Assembly (NCBI RefSeq): GCF_004027225.2
Contig: NC_044289.2
Span: forward strand, 11,139,761 to 11,203,760
Direction of reading: 5' to 3'
Source of the DNA: Strigops habroptila
Taxonomy: Eukaryota > Chordata > Aves > Psittaciformes > Psittacidae
DNA: 64,000 nucleotides
In this document: positions 41,001 to 55,600 of the stretch, piece by piece
Numbering within the stretch: the stretch's first letter is position 1
Layout: each line of letters starts with the position of its first letter
Notes under the pieces: model-generated
Told to the model about the DNA's origin: nothing
Database searches by the model: none
The model's input: the letters and a program-made list of their open reading frames with translations, nothing else
Translations under genes and position numbers: made by a program

Positions 41001-43460
41001 TTGCAGAGCTTTTGGAGGGGTAGGATATAGAGACACGTCACATTCGCCAGGCATACAGCAACTGAGCTTTTCAACAGACAGTCATCAAACAAAGTTTTCT
41101 GGGGGAATGTTTTTGGCATATATACTCTCCTACTCCGCATTAAAGACTGCAAAAACATTGCATCTATCTTACTGGACACAGGAAAACCATGATTAACTAG
41201 CTATTATTGGTAGATAATGTCCAAACTAAGTACCAATATAAAGTTTTCAGCATAACTTAAGACAAAAGCCCTGTTACTCAGCTGCCAGGTCTGGCATGTA
41301 CCTGGAGCTCCCCAAAGTCCTTTTAAAGACATAGTTATTAAAAGATCCAGTGCTACAAACCACTAAATCTACCTAATCTATTCTAGTTCATACACATATT
41401 GTACAATATTGCCTAGTACTCACTACATACCAAGAGGAAAAGATGCTGACTTGAATTACAGTAAATGTGCTTTTTTTTCCAAAAGAAAACTAAAAGAGAG
41501 AGCCACAACATAGTTTGACCAGCATGCAACAAACTTTCTTCAGCTAATATATAGAAATTGTCTAATACGATTAGAAAAAATAATTAGTGAGAGGCCAGAG
41601 ACATATTTGATCAAGGAAATTAAGAGATTTATCTGAAATGTTGAGGCTTTTGCCACTGAAGACTAAAAAAACTATTCATTCTATGTCCCTCATCCTCCTT
41701 CCCTCTCCTTTATATTATGTAGTTTTTTACAGAGATTACTATAAGGCCTATTATTTTTGCATCTATCCTGTAATTTATCTCAAAATAATTTAAAATGCCA
41801 TAGACAAGCTAGGACCAAAAGCAACTGCTTTTACCATCCACTCAACACTCATGCTTTTATTCTAACGAAGCTGAGGTCCACATGCAGAAATAAATGTTCA
41901 GTGTGCACCTACAACAGGTCGAGAATCTGCTCATTCCTAAACGTGACATGGGACCTTCACTTTTAAATCACAAAGTAAAACATCTCCAAAAGCTGATTCT
42001 GAGACAGCAGCCCTCAAATCCTCATGAGGAACTAAGACAAAACCTAGCCAAAACAGGTCATTCAACAGAAAATCTCTGGAGATTCTCTGTGATTTGTGGA
42101 TAAGATGATTTTAATTGTCTGAAGGATCCAGCGCATTTACTCCAGCACGTGACTGCTGACCAGAGCTCAGCAGCTCAGAGAACGTGTGTTGCTGGCTTAA
42201 CCTACAAGACTTGTTTACAGCTAGTGTTGCATTCAAAGAACAAAATACACATGCTGTGACCACTGCGTCTTCAGATTCCTCACCTACCGCCTCTCCATAC
42301 TTTGGGGATTGCATCTCCTCTTGCAGAACACTTGACAATGTCTGTGTACTACCAAGACTGCCTAAAGCACCTCTCTCCTCAAGGAAGGTTATGTGCTCTC
42401 CATCACCTTTTTGTCAGATGACAAACTGAGGTTTCTTTCTTCTGCACCCACAGAAACCTCAATCTCCTCTCCCACGGCAGAATAAAAGAGTCCTGTTTCA
42501 GGTCAGTCTACAGCACAACAGGAAGGGCAGCATCTCCAGCAGATACGTACCAGCACAAAGGAGATGGAAGAAAAGCAGGAGATAGAAGACATCATGACTG
42601 AAGGATGCACAACAACAAGTAAGGAAGTCAGTAAATTGCAGAACGTTGTATCTGACCATACAAAACATATCTCAAGCTGCAAGTCTGATGTTCAGCTCCC
42701 ACTTCTAGTGGCTTTTTTTCTGAGCAAAATTGCAGTTAATTAGCCTGCTCAACTCAAACTCTGTTCAGACTGTCTGGTCTAAGTAGGCGCTACTTATTCT
42801 CCCACCAAGTATGCTTTATCAGCAGTGTTAGACAAGTAATGCAGTAAAGACACTTGCTGGTAATTTGGCACAGTTTGGAAACACAGCAATGACAGTGTTA
42901 CAGTTAACATGACTCAGTGATAGGGAACTGATTCTAAAGAAAGAGTTGCAGGTTTCTTTCTTTTCTTCCTTTCAAGAAGAAAGACCTTATAAAAACCCTA
43001 ATGCTTCCTCTTAAACTTTCTGCTCCTGCTCTTTCAGGTCAGATACTGGCCTCTGAATTTCTCAGGTACCTTCTCATGAAAGAATCTGTATTAGAAATTT
43101 CTAAGATGCACAGTCAAGAAAAATTCCTTCCTTACTCCCCCCAAATTCTTCCAAATGCTGCAACTTTCCAGGGTTAATACTGATCTGAAACAAGGGTCCA
43201 AGAATGACAGCGAGAGAAGTGAAACAAGAGGTGTATGTCTAATTTGACAACTAGGACTCATGCCCCACGGCACCTCCTCCTCGGATGGAGAGGGCACAGC
43301 GCCCTCCCCCTCATCTTCTGTCTAAGGTCACTGGTTTATCCTCCTCTTCCAGCTCCATAAGAACTGTTTGAACATGCATTGCGCTTGAGGTCAGAGTTCC
43401 AGCAAACAAAACCTTGACAGCATGTTTAAAAAACAAAAGCAGTTCCCCCTTCCTTACTCA

Positions 43461-43679
43461 CTAAGACCTGTCACAGCAGGGTCCCACTGTGCTCTCCAGG
43501 GAAAGCTGTGAGGACTGACGCAGGAGCGGGCCTGTAGTGGGATCTACCATCGAGGAGGTTGGGAAAAGCTTGTACCAGCCAATTGCTAAAGTTGACAAAT
43601 CCAGTTCTTCCAGGAGGACCCTGGCGACTCCCATGAAGTGCTTGCGCTCCATCCTTCCATAGTTTCCCCAGACTATCAC
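43461..43679 (-). CDS. RIMS4: RIMS4 coding exon 6 (last)
   Basis: Phase 0 after an acceptor ending CCTAAG. Encodes VIVWGNYGRMERKHFMGVAR through LESTVGPCCDRS with the stop at 43461-43463. It forms the second half of the C2 domain and the C-terminal tail. Confidence 0.95.
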   Translation of the reverse strand: MIVWGNYGRMERKHFMGVARVLLEELDLSTLAIGWYKLFPTSSMVDPTTGPLLRQSSQLSLESTVGPCCDRS

Positions 43680-46600
43680 CTTAGGAACAAGAGGAGGGAA
43701 CACAGTTAATCCTCCAACTTGCACACTTGCTTGGGAAGCACAAGTCTGATCAATCCTTCCTTCTACTCATCCAGCCTCCAGGGTTTTACTACAGTCGAGA
43801 AGAGCAGAAAGGTTTAAGCTACCAACAGATGATGTGAAGCTCTGGCTGATATTCTTACCTCTTTTTTTTTAAGCACGGTTTTACAAACCCTAATGTTAGC
43901 AGACTTCTCTCCCCACTCCCATTGAAAAGAGGTGACTGTGCTTGTGGATGAGACACCATTCTGCTGTTTTACCTGCTGGGCAGGGACAGCACATGCACAA
44001 AGTATCCCCAGAGCTGCAGCTCCAACACTTGTAGGTAAAACCTGGTCCTGGCACAGTAACGGGCCTTGGACACAACAAAAGGTGGCCCAGGGGAAAAGGG
44101 CAGGAAGAGCTCCTGATCTGGGAATAAATCCAACAAAGAAAGGTGGGCAATAACTTGGGTCAAAAGCCAACAGCTCGAGGAAAAGAGCTCGTCTTAACTT
44201 CTGCACTCGGAGCTCGTGACACAGGGCAGATGGTGACAAAGTCGGCAACTCACCTGAGAGAAAGGGCAGGAGCCGAGTGCTGGCAAGTGGGAGCGGTGAT
44301 GCAAGGGCACACATGGGGTGGCATGCAGGGGAAGCAGAGCACACTGCTGAGACAGGCTTGCAGACGCACAGGAAGGTCTAATGAAAGAGCTGGCAGACCA
44401 GCAGGGAAAGCTGAATCACACTTACGACATGATGGAGACCAGCGGGTGGAACAACAGATGTAGTGAGGGTCATGGGCTTAGGCATGCTGGAGGTCTGCAC
44501 GTGGCCAAGTGGCCCTATGTGGCTCAAGACAAAGGTGACGACTGACTCCAGAGTGAGTCCCTGCTCTGGAGAGGAGAGGATGAGCACGATGGGTTATGAC
44601 AGTGACTAGTGATTTCTGGCTAATCCTGACAGCTTCTTTCCCCAGGCTCCAAGTGACCACAAAACTACAAGTTTTCTGCAAAATGAGGTAGGAGAGACAA
44701 TCAATGTCAATTAAAAGACAAAAATGAACACTCTAGGTTAGCATGAGATGGAACAAGCCACTGCAGAAAGCTGGTTTGGTGGCATGGCCACTAGCAGAGA
44801 GCCAAGCTCCTCATTTTATTCTCTTGGAGTAAGTGTCTCTCCTGGCAGTAAGGCAGTGGGTAAGGAAACCCATGCAAGGCAAGAGCAGACCAAGCCAGGT
44901 CCCACCTCATTCCAGCCAAAATGTGCAGGGGAAAATGCTTCTAACCATCGTAAATGAGGAAGAGTTCACTAATGAGAAGGATCCAGCAGGATAGCTGGCA
45001 ATTCATACGCCAGTGGAGGTAAGCAACAGAAACTCATAGATTAATTACATCAGTATGAGCAGTGGATTTTAGCCAGGCTTTATTGGATGGAAATGATTTA
45101 GGTATGAATTAACAACACAAATCACTCTTTGCTCTAGGTGCAGAATTAAAAATATGAGTAGGGTGGACAATGTATGGTAGTACACGAAAAGAAGTAGAAA
45201 AAGGTAGGATATGTGATGGGGTGATGGCCAAAGCAGAGTGCTCTGAATATGTATAAACACAGAAGACAATCTATGCTGCAAGATTGTTTAGCACCTGTAG
45301 GTACTACCTAGCTCCTAACTGGGTGGGGGAAAAAAAGAATTAAGAAAATAAAAATCAACCTTTTCCTGGTAGGTTCTCGTGTTACCTGCCAGGGTGTCAA
45401 ATACTGATCAGTCTGAGTATGAAAAAAAGGTTTTCCTTTCCATTTGTACATGGTTTCTGCAAATGCATTTGGTTAAATGAAAACATTGTTTTTTTCTCAT
45501 CTACATTAATGATCCAGATCCCTTGCCAGACTTAGGATCTTCCAACAGAGGCGGAAGAGAGAGATGGGCAGACCTGAGACTTGCTCATCTTACCTGTAAT
45601 ACTTTGCCCTGGGGACTCTCAGCAAACAGTAACACCTGATTGTACAAAGGGTCTAATGACTTGCGAGCCACTTTTGTCTTCTTTTTCGCAATGCACACGC
45701 CATTCTCTAGCAGGTAAGCTTTGATGTAAGCAGCTGGAAAAAATAAAGATGGTCAAATATGGAAAAAAACCTTCATGCTCACTTTAGAAAAGACAGTGCC
45801 ATGTCTCAGGTATTTCTAAAGAAGGCATTTACAGCAGTGAAAAGATTTGCTCAACCAGCCTTATTTTCAGTACTGCATACAGACTGCTTACTCCTGCACA
45901 AGCCAAGCAGAATTACATTTTCTCCTACTCACAAGCATTGCAGGAGGCTGGAGCTCAGCAAATTACATGAGGAGGTCAAAGCATACTACCTGGCAGTGTT
46001 TTGGAGCCGGGTTTTGGTGTCAGTCCTCGAGCCTGAATGATATCCACTTCTAGCTGCCCGTTTCGCTCTTGCAAGCCAATTTCCACATCCCCTAAACCAA
46101 AATGTCAAAACAGACAGAAGACTTTCAAAACAATACATCTGTGGATTACTAAAATGTTATAAAAAACAATCTTCATGTCATGCCTGCTATGAGCTGTAAG
46201 AAGCTGTAGGCCCTGAGTGCCTGATCTCCTCCTGCATTACACTGGAGCAGCTCTACAGTGATTCAAGCCCACGTTTTCAAAAGCAATCTCTACTGCCAGC
46301 CCTCTAACATGGCTTTGGTGACTCAGTCTCACACTCTTCAGTGGCTGCTAGCCTCTCATCTCTCCCAGAGGGAAGCACCTAGAACCGCAGGCTGCTTTGG
46401 AAAATGCAATTGTGGTGGACTCTAAGAAAATCTTTACAGAGCCTGGTGGGCCTTAGAGAACAAAAAGCCCCATGAAGATGCACAGGATGCATTTTCAGGA
46501 TTGTAGCTGGTTTTACCTAGTCTATGCCTTTCAGATCTGATGGAAGAAAGCACAAAGCTAGTGCTCTCCTACTAACGTTGCATTTGCAGCTATCAGCAAA

Positions 46601-49600
46601 ACCTTTCAGCCAAGCTTATTTGATTTAACAGAGAAACAGAGAGGGAGGGTGGTAGATCAGCAGCTGCTGGACATGTTATTAGGTGGCTCGTAGGAGCAGT
46701 CTGTTGAAGATTACATTAAAGCCACCTACATCTTTTTGTTCCTTACCCATCGAGGTGGTGGCCAAGGTCTGACGCCCAACAAACTGTGCGGGGCCCATGC
46801 TGCCCAGGAAGTCACTAAACTGCCCAGCAGATGCCAGATGGACTCCACTGAAATTCAAGCTGCAAAAGAGATTGATTTTGGCAAGTGGTTAATTTGCATT
46901 TTTAAGCAACCCAGTAACTAAAGAACCAGATTTAATATATCTCTGAAATGAATGACATCTACAGAAGCCTTTTTCCCTTGCAAAACTCACCGATTTACAG
47001 GCAGTTTAGCTACATGGAATGCATTTAAAATCCCTTTCCTTTTACAAAAAAAACCCCCAGTAATGGTTGCAGTTGCCAGCTGGTTAATACTTGTTTAACT
47101 ATAACTAATTGTCTATAAGGAAAATCTCTGCCATGCCAGGCTCATATGAAGCCTGTCACCTCTTCCAGGTAGCACTGTAATCCAAGCAGCTTCCTAGCAT
47201 AGCTTATTGGATCTCTCTTGGCAGCTGTCCCTTCCCAATCCTCATTTCTGAGGAGGAAATAATGCATCTAGAACAGTAGTTAAAAGTGAGATGAGCTAGC
47301 ATCCATACTCCTGGGACTCAATTCCCTATTTATTTATCGAAACACAAAGAACAATGCGTCTCCTTCTTGACCAGAGGACCCTATTTCCTACTGCTCAACA
47401 CCAGAAGCATCCATCACATCCACTATGTGGTCTTCATACCTGCTTCCATGACCGGGCCTGAAGCAATCACGATGAGGACCTGCACACTGGTGCAAGGCTA
47501 AAGGGACAACACTCCCAGACACCAGCAACGACTCTGCTGCACTCGCTGCAGCAAAGCAAAAGCTGCTGAGGAGACAGAGCCTCCAAATCTAGTCACAGGC
47601 ACTTGAGGCTGGCCTATGGCACAGCTATAGGTGCTGGTCACTGCACTTGGACATGGGTGAAGCAACACAAAAGGGTCAAACCCTGTGCTACACTGATACA
47701 AACCAAGGTTTACCCACTTGTAGCCTAATTTACGCAGCTGTTTCCAAGGTTGTGGGGAAACTTGCTGTGAATAGTAAAGAAGAGGTGTGAGGTCACCATT
47801 TGACACCTATATTTGTCCTGCAGGCGTTTGCCAAACCACGACAGTGCTGCTGAAACACGTCAGGAGCTTTGTGCTGGGGTACCCACGCTACTAAACCAGG
47901 GTTCACTCAGCCTCTTGGAAGCTGCTGCACTGTGAAGTCAGACACAATTACAAACCTCCTGCACTTCAAGGACTCCAAATGTCCTTGCAGGGGGACAATT
48001 ACTCACTTAATCATACACCTCTCTGCTCTCCCAAACTCGTTTCTTAGAAAAGATGCTGTGAGGAGGCTGAGTGTCGGGTACAAGTGAAGCCAGAGGAACC
48101 CTGCCTGCGGGGGGGGCTCTCACGCAGACTGAGTCAGCCACAAATATTCATTGATTCCCCCCTACAAGCCAATTACATTTAAAAGACATTTTTAAAAAAG
48201 ACATTATTTTAAAAGCCTATTCAGCCCGAAGAGTGTTAATTTCAGGTTGGGATTTCAGGTCTCATTAGCTATTTGCAGACCTGGTCTCAGCCCCATAGTA
48301 ATATTTATTTATCCAGAGGAGGAATAAGGAAGCCAGCACACACCTCAGCATCTCAGCACGCATGGGACTGAAGAGGACACATGTCCTAGTGACAGGTTCA
48401 GCTCGCTGAGACAGGGGCACTGAATAAAAGGGCCAGAGTTTTCCACGGAGCACTGCACCTCCCCTCTGTGCTGACCTGGCTCTTTGAGAAACCTGGTTAT
48501 CGCTGCTACACAGGGAGCTGCTGAGCCATCAGCATGGAAAAACCTGCCCTTGAGCTCTTTATAAATGTCACCTTTGTGAAAAGGGAGGAAGGAGGAGGGT
48601 GTCTTGGCATGCTGGAAGCCAGGCTCTGCACTGGGTGGATTTTTTCCCAGTTTGGTGTTTTTTCACCCTGCATCCAGTGTTTGCACAAACACTCCAGGTG
48701 ATATTTTGAGATACAACAGAAACAGCAGGATTTATAATTGGCATTAATTATGCAAAAGGCTTTAGATTTTTCTCAGTTTTCAGTGCCACCAACTCCTCAG
48801 GGGCACAAGGCACATCCCCAGTGCCACTGTCCATCCTGGGGGCAGAGGCAGTGCGGGGCCCTGCTCTGCTCCCTGTTCCTGCCAGCCCAGTGGTGGTCCC
48901 ACCCCTTGCTGAGGAGCAGCGCCCTGAGCACCGGACCAGGGCAGAGGTGCTGGATTTGTAGCCAGGCTCCCATTGACAGACTGTGCACAGACAGAGACAC
49001 CCCCAAGGCTCATAAATCTGCAGGGACAGGGACATGTGATGGGGAAAGCAGGGAAGGGGGAGCCCAGAGCCAGATGGGCTTTATCAGGCTCATGATTTGC
49101 CCATACAAGGAGAGAAGAAGCGTGTCCCAGTGCACACAAAGACCAGCAAGATTCCTTGAGCCTGCTGGCTCAGGTGCTTTGAGCTGCCCAAAGAGAGTCA
49201 AAAAAGGATGAAAACTAGTGCTTAGAGAACCCAAAATAGTTCAAGAAAAAGGAGACCTGACAGAGAAAGACAGAAGGTTCAGCAGGAGATGAATGGACCA
49301 TCAGTCAGAAGGTAAACGTTTTCCTTATTCTCCTCAACTCATGGAAGATAAATGTGCTGAGCTTGGGTCTCACTCCTACCCTGGGGAGTACGTGACCTGA
49401 ACGAGCACGTAAATAACAAGCTGGTAAGACAACTCACAACTGTTCAGGGAATGTTCACTGCTGTGCTCAAAACAGATGCTCGGCCTCATTAACAAGATGC
49501 CAAGGACCAGGATGGTGGAGGGAAAGGCCCAGGACTGAGCGAAGATTAGTGCTGTGGGAGCCGACAGCATAGACCCACGCCTCGGAGCAATCCCTCTCCA

Positions 49601-52600
49601 GGGTGAAGTCCAGCCATGTTACTGCAGCGGGGACACAAAGCTGTGAGAAAGCCACCCACAGAAACTCCACTTGCTGTAGGACAGCAAAGAGACACCCTTC
49701 TGGCCCCTGAATACTCAAAATAATTCCCAAACCTGCTGGGGAGAGAATCGTGTCAAGGCTGATGCCAAGTATTTGTCTGCGCTTCATATGTGCAGGGAGA
49801 GAAACCACCCGGCTCCCACACACCAGCTCACCCCTCCTTTGGGAACACCACTAGCAAAGGCTCTGCAACAGCTGGGACAGCTCAGGATGAAACTGGCTGC
49901 TAATGGAGCAGCCCATGCTGCAGCCTACATCAATGATATCGAGCAAAATCACAGGAGAGCATGAAGAACAGCATTTAAAAAGCAGAAGAACAAGAGCTGA
50001 TGGGCCAAAGGTAAACCAACAGCAACTGGAAGCGTTTACAGCAAAGCAAATGCTGTTATCTCCACACAAGAGTCAGAAGCCGGAGGGCTTGGGATGACCT
50101 TGAAATGATGAACGCTCCTCAGTGCCAATTGCAGCGAGAAGGCAGGACACTGTTGCAAGGGCACCAGGCTGTGCCATGAGCACGGACCCTCACAAGGACA
50201 GCAGTTGAGCTGCTGCTGCCTTATAGCACTGAGGCTGATACCCAGAGGAATGGCAAAATCCCACTTAGAAACACAGGCCAAGGTCAGGACTCTGGCAATT
50301 TGGGTAACAGCCTCAGTTAACAGGTTTACTAGCACCATGTGAGACTCAGTATTAGGTTAGACAGTTAATGTTTCCAATTGTTGTTATATTTGACTGGAAA
50401 GGGAATTAATTCTTCAACAGATTATGCCATTAGCTGGTGGGACTGGCTGCAACGTTGCTGACCTTTTGCAGTATTGCTTTATTAGACATTAGAAGCAGCA
50501 GCTCTACATCAGGCTCCTTGGCTTTGACCAATTCCTGGACATATATTTGGGTATTGCCAATAACCCTGGAATGGAAACAATTTCTGTCTGGAAAAATCAT
50601 AAGCTACCTCCAAGAAAGCCATTGCTTCTCCCTTGAGAGGACAGGGGAGGGGAAAATAAAGCTGCAGAAATTTAGCATGAATGTAAATTAAAACCAGCAG
50701 GAACCATTTAGCTGCATCGACTAAATTTAGGATGCTCATATCCAGCTCAGTGAGCTCTGTCTGTCAACTGCTCAGCGAGGAGCCGGGATGCTGAGGTGAG
50801 GGGGCTGCTTACTGTGCGATTATGAGATCGGTGGGACAGACCTTCCCCATTCACTCACTTGCTTCTCCGGCAGCTGAAGCAGGGAGGAACAGAGCTCCAG
50901 GGAACACTACGTATTCTTTCAGCTCTTTAAGCACAGCCCTGGTGCTCCCAAGAGCTCTCCCCTGCTGCTCTGCCACATGCTGCACGCTCAGCACTTTTCC
51001 TGCCTGACCTCTGAAGAAACCGAGCTGCTTCTCACCTGCTTCCAGCTCTCCTGCTGAACCACCACATGCTGGAAGTGCTGGCAGAGAGACGTGCTCCCAA
51101 AGGGATCCGCTGCAGGTAACAGTGGTGGCTCTGCTTTGGGTGACAGCCAGAAGACGGGTTTCACGTGCACTGGAAAGCCCTTCTCCTCCCATCACCAAAC
51201 ACGCCTCTCCCTTAAGGGTAGAAATCGCTACAACCTGGTTATCACCAATACGAGATGTCTTTTGTTTTACTGCAATCTAAAAAGCAGCGTTAAAAATAGC
51301 TGGAGAAATAAAGAGGGAGCATTTTGCAGCTGACTTGCAAATAGCAACTGTCATAACCAGCAGTGCCCTGGGGACCAGGGCTGCAGCAGGACCATCTCAT
51401 CCTGACAAGCAGCTGCACACAGAGAAGATTAACAAGTGACACTTGTCAGCCTTTTGTCTAAAGGGCACAAATCCTCCACTGAGCCAGGGCAGCGCAGCCT
51501 TTTGAATAGCAAAGAGAAATTAATTATCTCTTCCCTGGCCTTCTGCTTTCACTAATCAGGATTCACAGGCTCTGCTTTGCCACAGCGGAATAAGAACGAT
51601 TTTAATGAAGTTAAAGATTACAGGTTTTGCTGTGGAAGTGGTTGCAAGTCGAATGTTAGTCTGTTATTGACCTGAAAGCACAAGGAGGTCGCTGATGCCT
51701 CCAGGGTGTCAAGGGCAAATGAAGGACATTTTGCTGGAGGACCTGCAGACCATGGCCCTAGGCTGTAGGTAGGGAGGCAGAGCATGGGCAGCAGCAGGAC
51801 AGCACTCTGGATACTATTGATGCGGGGTCTCTGAGCCCGCACCAACGCAGTGCAGCATCAGCAGAAACCCACAGGAACACTAATTTTGCCTGCACAGGTA
51901 CCAGCTCCACCTCAAGGCTCAGCACAGGCTGCAAACCCCATTTGGCACACGTGGATAAAGCTGTCATTTCTAAGCCCAAGCAGTTCCCCGGCGCAGCAGC
52001 ACAGACACCTCCAGGCCGTGCCGGAGCATCGCCGGCTGGACACACCGCGGGACGCTGGGGACAGCTCCTGCTGCAGTCGTGTGGACACCCGCGAGAGGGA
52101 GACAAGGTCCTGCAGACACCTGCCGGAGGCTGAGCCCAGCGCCGGGCTCCGCAGGCAATGCTCGGGAGCAATCCCCATGCCGAATGTGTTCCCGATCACC
52201 ATTCCCGGCATTAGGGAAAAGGTGGTTGCATAAACTATTTATTTCTCTCGTGGCACGTCTATATGCAGAATAAAACCTGTGTTCAATCAATCTCAGGAAC
52301 TGTGTACTCAAACTGGGGCTGAGATTGCCTAGATGTTCTTCTTTTAAACACAACATTCATAATCCTGATTACTCAGGAAATCGGTGCAGCAGTCTCTGAA
52401 GACTGTGCTCCTGCGTTGCACGCTGTAGGTCAGGGCAGATGAAATCTGTCCTCTGTAGTGTAATTTAAGAGTGGCTTAAAGGCTCTTTGCCAGCTGATTG
52501 CTTCTCTGCTCTTTCCAGGTAGCAGCATTTCCTGATGCACCCGCTGCAAAGATCTGTGCCCTTCCTCTTCACATACAAAGCATCATGCAGTTGCTTCTTT

Positions 52601-55600
52601 CACTGCACGATTGCTGCTGCTCTACATATATATTCAGATGGAGAACTAGCTTTTCAAAGTTTGCCTGTAAACCAATGAGGATTTGAATGCTTAAATGGAC
52701 AATGCTGATTTCAATACAAAATGGTATAAAGAACAGTCAGAGCTCCTGTGCTGATCCCTCTCGTACCGCATATGTGGCTCTGCTCACCCGCCATTCACTG
52801 CACATTAGCATGCAGAGCATGTAAGAGCACAGACACATTTAGGGAAAATGTATCATTAATTTCTTTTCCTGTCCATGCAGAATTTGACTGACCTCTTTTC
52901 TAAATCTATTTTTAAATTGCTTCTGGGATCTGTATGTCAGGTATATACCATTATGCTGCTGCAAGTGTCTGCAGAATCGGCTTGTCAAAACCTTGCAAAA
53001 CTCAAAGGAAATATGGTAAGGCAACATCTCCACAGGTCACCCAGTCCACACCTCGGTCCCAAGGCCAGAGCAGCCTCATTTACATCATTTGTGATAGCTG
53101 CTTGTCTAACCTGTTCTTATAATCCCTCCCTGGAGAACGTATTCCTGTGCTTTGCTTTACTTTTTCCTTCTAAATCTTTTTATAGTCCCTCCTCTATGCA
53201 CATCAATCCTCAAACACCACTTGTGAGTTATGAGTTTGAAGCACAGAGCAGCGTATTTCCTTTCTTTTGCCCTTGATACAGTACTTTTTACTTCTGTCTT
53301 ACACGACTTTGGGACTGGTCTCAGCTGTACCAACTTGTAACGGCCACACACTGGCTGCTATGTCTGCACAGAAGAAATGCAGAGCGAGGCATTCATCTGC
53401 TCCTTTCACAGGCTGGGTGTAACACCCTTCTGTCAAGAGAAGGGGTATTATGAGAAGACTTTGTGTCCTCCCCCTTGAACCAAACCCCCATCACTGCCTC
53501 TCTACTACACTTGCACACCTTGGCCTCTGCAGAGCTGCACTGCTCCGCTGCCGTGGGTTCAGCCAGGTGGGGTAGTGGTGAAGCCAGACAGCTTCGACAC
53601 AGCTTCACCCCCAGAGAACAGCTATTTTCAGAAGGTAACATTTTGTCTTGTGCTTTTCATGGATTTATTCACACTATCCACACAACCGCCCATTCACCAT
53701 CAACTCAAAAGTCCTTAGAAGCAATACACACTCTTAAAGAGGTGTTCCGCTGTCTCTAGTATGTACATGGGATGTGTCTGGGCCCAAGGATCAGAAATTA
53801 CTGTTCTATTCTCATGAATATTTCCTAAGACTTTTTTTTTCCTGTCATCTTAGGGCAAAAAGTTGCAATTAATAAGCAAGTTGCCTAAACACAGCCATGC
53901 AACTGAACCTCATTGACTTGCACAGCTCAACTAACAAATGTGCTGTATGTCTACATGTAATGCATAGCTAAGATCTCCAGCTCTGTCTTTAAAAAACAGG
54001 GCCAGCAACACAAACTTTCTTCAGCCACAAGAAAGGGGGAGGGGGAAATCTCCTCCAAGACTGATAACATATTTGAGAGTTATTTTATCTGAGGATAAAA
54101 AACCCCATCAGAACTCCAATTTCAGGGAGCAGTAATGTACTGTGTAACAATCACACTCATCCATATTGCATGTTAAAGTCTTTTAAATCACATCTTACAG
54201 GCAGAAGCCAAGTAGATATCTATCAGCTAAGGAGGAAGAAGGCAGAACTGCTTAATGTCTATTGCTCTTATCTAAAATATTTATGGTGCACACGAGGAAT
54301 TATTAATGCAATACGTATCTACCTGCACTGTCAGGCGCACACAGCCCCTCACCCTGTCAAAGACGATGTGGATGCTGCCAGGAGCCTTCGCTTTGGCTGG
54401 AAAGGTTTTCTATGAGCATCTATCCCTGCAGGATCCAAACCCAGCCTAACCCCCCACACACACATAAGCAATACCCCACCCCTGCTGCTCAACAAGCTCT
54501 GCTTCTCTCAAGACCACTCCACTTTCCATAACATTTTTAGCACTGTGACAGGCTGTCTTAGGTGCACTTATGTGCATTGTACTCCACTCCTGTATCCCAT
54601 TCCTTCTGCTTTATGAATTCTGCCACCTAAACAGTGCTATAAAAACTATGCAGTCAATGATGTACTAAGACCTCCCCCACTCCCTTCCCCACCTTACCAG
54701 GCCGGCTCCATATTTAGCAATCACTACTCATCTCAGACATACTGAATAAAAAATAGCTACCTGCCTTCAGGGAGCTATTCTGCCTCTTCCCAAGAGGCTG
54801 CTGAAGGTGGGATTCACTCTATTTAGTGCTGTAACTACAGCTCTCAAGGTCGCATCCTTTCCAAGCGGTGCTGGTCAAGCTTAACAGCCCAAGAGGATGT
54901 GCTGTTGCTGAACAGGTTGACTAATTTCTTGGTGTATTACAGAAACAATCCCCACGTCCTTTCCAGTTTCCATCTCAAAAGGCTCCTTATAGCCTGAACT
55001 GTATTAATCACACATTTCATTGCATTTTTAAAAGGACTTGGATAAAAGGAGAGCCCTAAGGACAATTTGCTATAAAAGAGTCTAGAAGTCCCTTGGTTTT
55101 GGATACCAAAAAAAGAGGCATTCAGTGAGTAGCTACAACATAGATCTCTTGAATGGTGTGTTTAAGAATCAGGTCTTTTGGTAACTCTTGATTGACAATA
55201 GATAATTTTTGGTGAAAGCAAAATTTCACATAGCCATATGATCACAAGCCAGGCCAATATTTTCTCCAGCTTCCTTTTTGTGATTGCTCCACAGTGAAGT
55301 AGAGAAAGGCTGGGAGAGCTACCTGCCCAAGTCCCACCACTGGTTCACATCAGCCCTGTGTGCACACATGGGAGAACTGGTACACGCTGTAGCTTGCAGA
55401 AACAGCACAAGGCAGAACAAAGCCAAGAGGCATGAGATGCTCGTGCCGGCAGCACACGTGCCAAGCTGAGTTCTGCTCCTGCGCTCCTCACAGTGGTGGG
55501 TTCAGGCTGATGCTGCCCTCACGATGGGAGAAATGATATGGCTAACAAGAAGATGCTTGCTTGGTGGACAGGCAGACTCATCTCAGATAATGCAACAATC

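Larger units (their letters stand above)
35285..43460 (-). other. RIMS4: Candidate long 3' UTR of RIMS4 (minus strand)
   Basis: Directly downstream (minus strand) of the RIMS4 stop. The part 38050-43460 is AT-rich, lacks coding potential and carries several minus-strand AATAAA hexamers: 40093 region, 39093-39098 and 38118-38123. The most convincing poly(A) site is at the far end: AATAAA at 35309-35314 (minus), followed by a T run and a GT-rich stretch (TGTGTTGGAGGGGTTTTGTG). If that site belongs to RIMS4 the 3' UTR would be about 8.2 kb, with a CR1 copy inserted at 37535-38045. The 35420-37480 part is GC-richer and may instead be intergenic, with the true end near 38.1 or 39.1 kb. No other minus-strand coding gene was recognised here. 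Confidence 0.45.

Noticed and set aside
55284-55350. Resemblance to an ancient SINE core (MIR-like)
   Set aside because: Only scattered short matches by eye; below what I can support without an alignment.
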